From Planctomycetota bacterium (GTDB lineage: Bacteria > Planctomycetota > Phycisphaerae > WQYP01 > JAJZKY01): 11,424 bases of DNA. The stretch covers positions 1 through 11,424 of the forward strand of contig JAJZKY010000076.1 of the NCBI GenBank assembly GCA_021803885.1, written 5' to 3'. Positions 6,858 to 11,424 of the stretch are shown here, in pieces. The translations under genes were made by a program, and so were the position numbers. Under the pieces are notes generated by a model, which made no database searches, was not told where the DNA came from, and worked only from the letters and a program-made list of their open reading frames with translations. Each line of letters opens with the position of its first letter. Position 1 is the stretch's first letter.

Positions 6858-8207
6858 ATGAAAAACAACTCGAACGAAAAGTTTTCAACGCAGAAAAATG
6901 GCCGCGGAGCCGAGCCGCCCAATGAGTCAGCGCCCATCGCACACAAAGCCGTCGACTCTGCGTCCGCGGCCGGTGGCTTGGATGAAGCGCTGGAAACGAT
7001 TCAGATTTCGATCGATCAGCAGTTGCAGAACGCGACCGGCCTCATCACTCAGCGCGTGATGGATGAGGTGTCAAAATCCCTGCGGCAGGCGAAAACGAGT
7101 GTGGTCGTCGGGCCTGAGCGCCGACTGGCGGATCCGACCGGCGGCTTCGCCAACCTGGGTGAATTTGCCCAGGCCGTCCGGCGGCTTTCGATTCACAAAA
7201 CGCCAGATCCACGTCTTGCTGGCATGGTGCGAAAGGCGGATGGGATGGATGAATCGGTGCTCTCGGATGGCGGAGCATTGGTTCCGACGCAGTACGCCAA
7301 TCAGATTTACCGTGATGTATTGGAAGAAAGCCTGCTTTTTGAAAAAGCCCGCAAATATCCGATCACGCTGGGCAATTCCCTTTTTGTACCGGTGCGTTCC
7401 ATGACGGAACTGGGGGTCACGGCGGCATCGGGCGGATCGCTGGGAAGCTGGCTTAATGCGGACGGCGTTGCCATTGCCCCGCAGAAGCCCGTATACAGCC
7501 GCGTGCAGTTTACGCTTAACCGCTGGGGCACGCTGCTGCCGGTTACCGATGAATTACTGCAGGATAATAATGTCGCCCTGAGCCATTTCATATTGGATGA
7601 AGGGGGCATTGCGCTGGCGTGGGATTTGAATCAGGCGTTTATCAACGGGACGGGGCTCGGCCAGCCGGCGGGCATTCTCGCATCTTCAGCGCTGGTGCAG
7701 GCCCCGGCCGATGCGGGCCAAACCGCCGGCACCATCAGTTACACCAATCTGGTCAACATGAAGAGTCTGCTTTGGACGGTGGCGCCGGGGGATATGTCGG
7801 GCGTGGTGTGGATCGCCAATCCCGATGCCGAAGCCCAGTTTGAACAGTTGAAAGATTCCGCCGGGCGCAATCTGTATTATGCCGCCGGTACCATCGGCCA
7901 GACGCCCACGGCCAAGCTCTTCGGCATTCCGGTGATTTACAGCTATCACTGCCCGGCACTTGGTGATGCGGGGGATGTGATCCTGGCCGACCTGAAGCAG
8001 TATGGCGTGGCGACCAAGGCGGGTGGTCAGGTCGAGACAGCGATGTCCATGCATCTTTATTTTGATGCCGCCGAAGTGGCGTTCCGCATGATTTACCGCA
8101 TCGACGGCAAGGTGATGCGGCAGCAGCCGCTCAAGCTGCCCAACAGCCCTAACAGTCGCAGCGGCTTTGTCTGCATTGAGCCGCGTGGTGGCGGCCCGGC
8201 AAGCTGA
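6858..8207 (+). CDS. HK97-fold phage major capsid protein
   Basis: A 449-residue protein of the HK97 gp5-type major capsid family, the structural subunit of tailed-phage heads. Residues 1-135 look like the removable N-terminal scaffold (delta) region: low complexity at 1-40, then a helical stretch (about 40-80). The capsid core begins near SDGGALVPTQYANQIYRDVL (136-155). Family landmarks follow: ESLLFEKARKYPI, TDELLQDN with a long helix (230-260), INGTGLGQPAGIL (262-274), WIANPDAEAQFEQLKDSAGRNLY (318-340) and KLFGIPVIYS (353-362). Further on are GDVILADLKQYGVA (372-385) and a C-terminal strand region. ATG 6858 is preferred over TTG 6843 because GGAG at 6845-6848 is 9 bases upstream. No prohead protease, portal or terminase is found in the window, which is unusual. 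Encapsulins share the fold, but the long N-terminal arm and these motifs fit a phage capsid. Confidence 0.92.
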   Translation: MKNNSNEKFSTQKNGRGAEPPNESAPIAHKAVDSASAAGGLDEALETIQISIDQQLQNATGLITQRVMDEVSKSLRQAKTSVVVGPERRLADPTGGFANLGEFAQAVRRLSIHKTPDPRLAGMVRKADGMDESVLSDGGALVPTQYANQIYRDVLEESLLFEKARKYPITLGNSLFVPVRSMTELGVTAASGGSLGSWLNADGVAIAPQKPVYSRVQFTLNRWGTLLPVTDELLQDNNVALSHFILDEGGIALAWDLNQAFINGTGLGQPAGILASSALVQAPADAGQTAGTISYTNLVNMKSLLWTVAPGDMSGVVWIANPDAEAQFEQLKDSAGRNLYYAAGTIGQTPTAKLFGIPVIYSYHCPALGDAGDVILADLKQYGVATKAGGQVETAMSMHLYFDAAEVAFRMIYRIDGKVMRQQPLKLPNSPNSRSGFVCIEPRGGGPAS

Positions 8208-8241
8208 GGCTGATCCGCAAAGAAAGCGATGAATATCAGGT

Positions 8242-8276
8242 GGGTGTCGGCGACCTGTGAATGGGCGCCGGCACCC
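8242..8276 (+). other. strong hairpin after the capsid gene
   Basis: GGGTGTCGGCG pairs with CGCCGGCACCC as an 11-pair stem (one U-G wobble) around a 13-base loop, starting 34 bases after the capsid stop. No T run follows, so it is not a classic intrinsic terminator. It could be an mRNA processing or stabilising element or a partial terminator. Confidence 0.5.
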
Positions 8277-8316
8277 GCCGCTGGGCAGAGCTTGGGCGTT
8301 GGGTCAGATGATTGAG

Positions 8317-8982
8317 ATGAAATCGAAATGGATCGTCCTGCCGGCGGCATGCATGATGTCGCTTGCCGGATGCACGACGACCCGGTGTCTGCATACGGCG
8401 GGACCGCTCACTGGAATTTCGCTTTCGCCGGTGGCCAAGGCAAAACTCAATGCCCAGGCGCGAATCACAGCCCTTGAATCCATCCGCCGCTGGACCGCCA
8501 GCCTGCCACACCCGATGTCACCCATTTTCCAAGATTCACTTAACTACAGCGATATGAAGGAGATTGAAATGTTGAAGATCAAAACACGCTGGTTCGTCAT
8601 GCCTGCTGCAGGATTATGCCTGCTGGCCGCCGGGTGCAGTCAATGGGCGCCGGCCCTGATTCACCGCGATTCGCACACTGTGGAGGCGATTACGCAGCAA
8701 CAGTCCCCCACCGGGCCGACGGCCCACAACCCCGCGGTGGTGATCCTGCGACCGGCGATTCAAGCGGCTGCCCAAGCGGCCGGACCGATGGGAGGAACGG
8801 TGCTTGGGATTGTCGCGGCCATTGCGAGTCTGATTGCGGGGGCCACGACCACGGCAGCGGCCCGTGCCAAATCGCAGGTGAATCGGCATAAACAGGCGGT
8901 GAGCGAACTGGCTCGGGTCATACCGCCCGGCACGATTCTGCACCCTGCGACGCAGCGCGTGGTTACCGCGGCCACGAGTTAA
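8317..8982 (+). CDS. lipoprotein reading frame with a second, internal lipoprotein start
   Basis: Read from ATG 8317 (or 8308) this frame gives a short lipoprotein signal peptide, MKSKWIVLPAACMMSLAGC, with lipobox SLAGC and Cys19 as lipidation site. About 65 residues of no recognised family follow. The frame then runs without a stop into a second lipoprotein leader beginning at 8569. A single protein with two lipobox signals would be unusual. It is more likely that two tandem lipoprotein genes have lost the stop between them, or that the first is a degenerate copy. The first start has no good ribosome binding site, whereas the internal one does. The two leaders look homologous (K-S/T-K/R-W-x-V-x-PAA). 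Confidence 0.4.
   Translation: MKSKWIVLPAACMMSLAGCTTTRCLHTAGPLTGISLSPVAKAKLNAQARITALESIRRWTASLPHPMSPIFQDSLNYSDMKEIEMLKIKTRWFVMPAAGLCLLAAGCSQWAPALIHRDSHTVEAITQQQSPTGPTAHNPAVVILRPAIQAAAQAAGPMGGTVLGIVAAIASLIAGATTTAAARAKSQVNRHKQAVSELARVIPPGTILHPATQRVVTAATS
8569..8982 (+). CDS. small lipoprotein with an internal hydrophobic segment
   Basis: Predicted lipoprotein of 137 residues. The signal peptide MLKIKTRWFVMPAAGLCLLAAGC has lipobox LAAGC, with Cys23 as lipidation site. After a polar stretch (24-55), a Gly/Ala-rich hydrophobic segment (about 73-98, GPMGGTVLGIVAAIASLIAG) could enter the membrane. A basic helix and a short tail follow. AAGGAG at 8557-8562 lies 6 bases before this ATG, making it the best-supported start in the frame. 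It sits between the capsid gene and a membrane coiled-coil gene, so a cell-envelope or phage-lysis role (spanin- or holin-like) is conceivable but not shown by any family motif. Confidence 0.7.
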   Translation: MLKIKTRWFVMPAAGLCLLAAGCSQWAPALIHRDSHTVEAITQQQSPTGPTAHNPAVVILRPAIQAAAQAAGPMGGTVLGIVAAIASLIAGATTTAAARAKSQVNRHKQAVSELARVIPPGTILHPATQRVVTAATS

Positions 8983-9007
8983 TACCGTACGCACTTGAAT
9001 TCGACGG

Positions 9008-9040
9008 CGGGGCGACCTCGATGATATCGGGGCCGCCCCG
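9008..9040 (+). other. intergenic hairpin after the lipoprotein gene
   Basis: CGGGGCGACC (9008-9017) pairs with GGCCGCCCCG-type sequence ending at 9040: seven consecutive pairs, one A-C mismatch and two more pairs around a 13-base loop. It lies between the lipoprotein stop (8982) and the next ribosome binding site (9048). No T run follows. Confidence 0.45.
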
Positions 9041-9060
9041 TCTGCATGGAGTGACATCTC

Positions 9061-9384
9061 ATGAAAGATATTCTGGATCGATTTCGGGAGGAACCGGTGC
9101 GCTGGTCGGCGCTTTTTGCGCTCGCGGGCGTGATGATCGGAGCGGGAAGTGCGTCATTTTCTGTCGCTTCCTTCGCGTGGCGGCAGACCGCCCGGCATAC
9201 GCTTCACGATATTGATCGGGCCGTGGCCATGCAGGCCCTGCTGGACCATCAGCATGAACATACCCGGCAAATTAATGAAATTCTGCAAAACCAGCAGCGC
9301 AGCCGCCGGGTTCTAATGCGCATGGAGTTGATACTCGACCGGCTTGCCCGCCGTGCGGATGTATCCACAGCAGGCCAGAGGTAA
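9061..9384 (+). CDS. small membrane protein with coiled-coil tail
   Basis: A 107-residue protein, family not recognised. A short polar N-terminus precedes one transmembrane segment (about 15-39, WSALFALAGVMIGAGSASFSV). A long charged helix follows (about 42-97, with heptad-like leucine and isoleucine spacing in LLDHQHEHTRQINEILQNQ and LMRMELILDRLARR), likely a coiled coil. The expected topology is a single-pass inner-membrane anchor. GGAG at 9048-9051 is 9 bases before the ATG. Lipoprotein plus single-pass coiled-coil neighbours recall i-spanin/o-spanin pairs of phages, but no endolysin is adjacent, so this is only a hypothesis. It is separated from the next gene by 66 bases holding a hairpin. 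Confidence 0.75.
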   Translation: MKDILDRFREEPVRWSALFALAGVMIGAGSASFSVASFAWRQTARHTLHDIDRAVAMQALLDHQHEHTRQINEILQNQQRSRRVLMRMELILDRLARRADVSTAGQR

Positions 9385-9395
9385 TGGCCTGCGGC

Positions 9396-9410
9396 GCCGG
9401 GCGCACCGGC
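9396..9410 (+). other. intergenic hairpin before the glycosyltransferase gene
   Basis: GCCGG and CCGGC form a 5-pair stem with a 5-base loop 12 bases after the preceding stop. An alternative longer fold pairs TGGCC (9385-9389) with GGCCA (9408-9412). It occupies the same relative position as the hairpins at 8242 and 9008. No T run follows. Confidence 0.3.
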
Positions 9411-9450
9411 CACGGTCGTATTCCGATCTTCCATCAGACGGAGTGGCATC

Positions 9451-10707
9451 ATGAATATTGTATTGGTTCTTCCCACCACCCGCCGATGGCCGGCGGCCAT
9501 TGCACGGCTGATCCGCTGGCATGAGCTTGCGTCCGGTCGCCATGCCATTGAATATCAATTGACAGCCGATGAGGCCGAGCGTGCGGAGGCACTGGCGGCA
9601 CGGGATCAGCTTGCGGCCTGCGGACTCCATGTGCGCGTGGAGTTATGCCCGCCGCGTGGCAAGATTCACGCCTGCAACTTCGGCATTCCAATTTCCCCGG
9701 CATGGGACATACTGGTTCTGGCGAGTGATGATTTTGCCCCCGTGCTTGCCGGCTGGGATGACTGCATCGCCGGTGCCATGGCGTGGCATTTTCCCGCGTT
9801 CGATGGGGTGCTGCATTTTCATGATGGCTATCTGGGCGCTGGGCGATTGATCACGCTGCCGGTGATGGGGTTTCATTATTATCGCCGCTTCGGCTACGTG
9901 TATCATCCGGACTATCAATCGCTGTTCTGTGATAATGAACTGACAGAAGTTTCGCGGCGGCTTCACAAGTATGCGTGGATTCATCTCGTCCTTGCCCGGC
10001 ACGAGCATGGCGGCCCGCAGGGGGACGAAGTTTATATCGCCAACCAGCGGCATCACACGGCGGATCAATTATTATTTCAGCGGCGCCGGGCTGCGGGCTT
10101 CGGGCTGCGTGTGCCGGATATTTCCGTTCTGATACCGACGCTCTATTGCCGCCAACCGCTGGCGCAGACGCTGCTGAGAAGTCTGTACGCTCAGGTGTGG
10201 GCACTTCCCGATCCGCAGCGAGTGGAGATTCTGACCGCGCTGGACCAGCAGGAGCAACCCGTCGGGTGCAAGCGTAACGACTTGCTGAGCAAAGCCCGCG
10301 GCCGATATGTCTGCTTTGTCGATGATGACGATCGGGTGGCGGATGATTATCTCGCCAGCCTGCTCGCGGCCATCGACGCCACACCAGGAGCCGACTGCGT
10401 CGTGTTTCGTGGGCAATATTATGTGGATGGTCGGCCCGGGCTTGAATTTGATTTTGATCTGGCCTACACCGCGTATCGGAACACGGCCGAGCGATATGAA
10501 CGCACGCCGAACCATTTATGCCCCGTCCGTCGGCAATCTGCCCTTCAGGCCCGATTTGATCCCGCCAATCGGGGAGAGGATCATGCCTACGCCCGGCGTC
10601 TGCGACCGCTGCTGCGAACGCAGGCCGTCTGCCGGGATGCAGGCGGCCGCAAAAAGCTGCTTTATCACTACCGGTTTTCCCCAGCCGACACGATGACGCA
10701 GAAATAG
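9451..10707 (+). CDS. two-domain GT-A glycosyltransferase (GT2-like)
   Basis: A 418-residue cytoplasmic protein made of two glycosyltransferase-like units. The first (about 1-205) opens with NIVLVLPTTRRW and has ILVLASDDFAP (87-97), a DxD-like segment. The second (about 222-415) is a clearer GT2 domain. It has DISVLIPTLYCRQPLAQTLL (223-242), KRNDLLSKARGRYVCFVDDDDR (274-295) with the metal- and nucleotide-sugar-binding aspartates at 291-294, and GEDHAYARRL (375-384), whose ED pair matches the usual catalytic-base position. No membrane segment is seen. GGAG at 9440-9443 is 7 bases before the ATG. Location downstream of a capsid gene suggests glycosylation of virion or host-surface components, but a host polysaccharide role is equally possible. 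The acceptor and sugar cannot be told from sequence. Confidence 0.88.
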   Translation: MNIVLVLPTTRRWPAAIARLIRWHELASGRHAIEYQLTADEAERAEALAARDQLAACGLHVRVELCPPRGKIHACNFGIPISPAWDILVLASDDFAPVLAGWDDCIAGAMAWHFPAFDGVLHFHDGYLGAGRLITLPVMGFHYYRRFGYVYHPDYQSLFCDNELTEVSRRLHKYAWIHLVLARHEHGGPQGDEVYIANQRHHTADQLLFQRRRAAGFGLRVPDISVLIPTLYCRQPLAQTLLRSLYAQVWALPDPQRVEILTALDQQEQPVGCKRNDLLSKARGRYVCFVDDDDRVADDYLASLLAAIDATPGADCVVFRGQYYVDGRPGLEFDFDLAYTAYRNTAERYERTPNHLCPVRRQSALQARFDPANRGEDHAYARRLRPLLRTQAVCRDAGGRKKLLYHYRFSPADTMTQK

Positions 10708-10801
10708 TGCCTTGCTGAGGCTGGAGGCCGCAGGCGCGGGCGGGCTACAATTGAGGTTGAAGATTGCCTCCCCTGATTGTGGCATCCGGACTTCAGGGCT
10801 T

Positions 10802-11296
10802 CTAAAAACTCCGTGGCGTAGCGGGGAAATGCTCCTCGCCAGGTTGGGGCCGATGCGGGGTGTTTCTTATCGACTCGCCATCGCGGTTGAGAGCATGGAG
10901 CAGGTAACCCGGCAACATCACGGGCCATGGCCCGTCACCGCACAGGCCACAGCGCTCACGAATGGGGCCGCGCTCAAGCAGGGCCACTCCATAGGCGACC
11001 GCGAGGGTGTCGAGTGAAACTTCGGGCATCGACGATAAATCGAGCAGCGTTATCCGTGCCGCCCGGTAGGCCTCGAAAACGAAGCCCGCGCAGCTGAACC
11101 GCGTGATGACGACCACATCGCCGTCTCTCACCTCCTTACAATGCGGATGCGCGCTGTATCCTTCGCGAGTTCTTGAGAGAGCTTCGTGTTCTGCGAGGTG
11201 TTTTTCGACAAATACCCGAACCTTGTTTTGCTCGTCGTCCGTGAGCTCGGCCCGACCCACGACGTCAGCCGGCCCCGGAGTTTCGCCGCGTTGCAA
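10802..11296 (-). CDS. conserved-looking hypothetical protein
   Basis: Function not recognised. Up to 164 residues from TTG 11296; GTG 11260 (residue 13) is an alternative, and there is no ATG start in this frame. Visible features are an acidic helix (ELTDDEQNKVRVFVEKHLAEHEAL, about 17-40), a YSAHPHCKEVRDGDVVVITRFSC segment (47-69), and CGLCGDGPWPVMLPGYLLHALNR (116-138) with a Cys-x2-Cys pair. There is no signal peptide or membrane segment. The mixed charge pattern and codon use look like a genuine protein. The missing standard start, plus an overlapping frame that begins at ATG 11364 just upstream, suggest the 5' end may be frameshifted. It converges with the glycosyltransferase gene across 94 bases in which I see nothing further. 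Confidence 0.6.
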   Translation of the reverse strand: MQRGETPGPADVVGRAELTDDEQNKVRVFVEKHLAEHEALSRTREGYSAHPHCKEVRDGDVVVITRFSCAGFVFEAYRAARITLLDLSSMPEVSLDTLAVAYGVALLERGPIRERCGLCGDGPWPVMLPGYLLHALNRDGESIRNTPHRPQPGEEHFPATPRSF

Positions 11297-11424
11297 CGGA
11301 TGCTCCAGAGGTGATTTTGACGTAAGTCGTTGTATGACAATGAGTTAATGTCGATTTTTGGCATTTACGTGTAGCCACTAAAATATTGCGGTATTTCTGT
11401 TTTTCGCTTGACTTGCCTTTTTAT
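11297..11424. other. AT-rich tail, no gene assigned
   Basis: Markedly more AT-rich than the rest of the window, especially after 11365. It may hold the promoter of the minus-strand gene at 10802-11296. On the + strand TTGACT (11408-11413) could be a -35 box whose -10 would fall outside the window. Both readings are weak. Confidence 0.25.

Noticed and set aside
6858..8207. Encapsulin nanocompartment instead of phage capsid
   Set aside because: The long N-terminal scaffold-like region, overall length and GLGQPAGIL / LKDSAGRNLY motifs fit phage HK97 capsids, and no encapsulin cargo gene is recognisable nearby.
8229..8315. 28-codon + strand frame between capsid and lipoprotein genes, ending over the lipoprotein start
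   Set aside because: Only a poor ribosome binding site (AAGAAAG), and it contains the strong hairpin at 8242-8276, which better explains the sequence.
8614..9057. 147-codon minus-strand frame over the lipoprotein gene
   Set aside because: Arg-rich low-complexity translation typical of an antisense shadow of a GC-rich gene.
9851..10384. 177-codon minus-strand frame inside the glycosyltransferase gene
   Set aside because: The opposite strand has clear GT2 motifs; this frame has none.
1..11424. CRISPR arrays, tRNA, rRNA, insertion sequence transposases or integrase
   Set aside because: No regularly spaced repeats, tRNA-like cloverleaf or recognisable recombinase frame was found on either strand.

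Overview
The window most resembles a chromosomal segment of a Planctomycetota bacterium, probably class Phycisphaerae. This is an inference from four signs: a planctomycete-style prepilin-like protein (short leader, G|FTLLE cleavage site, H...MDDHV tail resembling the H-X9-DG form), a secreted GH29 alpha-L-fucosidase, a divergent ComEC, and moderately high GC with GC-rich third codon positions. No rRNA, tRNA or taxon marker is present, so the assignment is tentative.

Layout. Positions 1-606 hold an unrecognised histidine-rich protein on the + strand, whose frame is open to the left edge. Positions 676-5415 are a minus-strand block. Read in its own direction it runs: alpha-L-fucosidase, a small unidentified ORF overlapping it by GTGA, comEC, then apt. 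A divergent intergenic region of about 300 bases (5416-5714) separates this block from a + strand prepilin-like gene (5715-6569).

From 6858 to 10707 all genes are on the + strand and form one module. It contains an HK97-fold phage major capsid protein, a one- or two-part lipoprotein ORF, a small inner-membrane coiled-coil protein, and a two-domain GT2-type glycosyltransferase. Each gap in this module carries a GC-rich hairpin, and the last two genes share nearly the same translation-initiation sequence. The terminase, portal, prohead protease and tail genes that normally accompany an HK97 capsid gene are not seen here. The module is therefore either the edge of a prophage with an unusual gene order, a decayed prophage, or a retained capsid locus. 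A convergent minus-strand gene of unrecognised function (10802-11296) follows, then an AT-rich tail to the edge.

How the parts work together. apt (purine salvage), comEC (DNA uptake channel) and the fucosidase are independent housekeeping or catabolic functions that happen to share a strand. The ComEC C-terminal nuclease-like domain has lost most of its metal-binding residues. The strongest candidate for something undescribed is the capsid, lipoprotein, membrane coiled coil and double-glycosyltransferase module with its recurrent intergenic hairpins.
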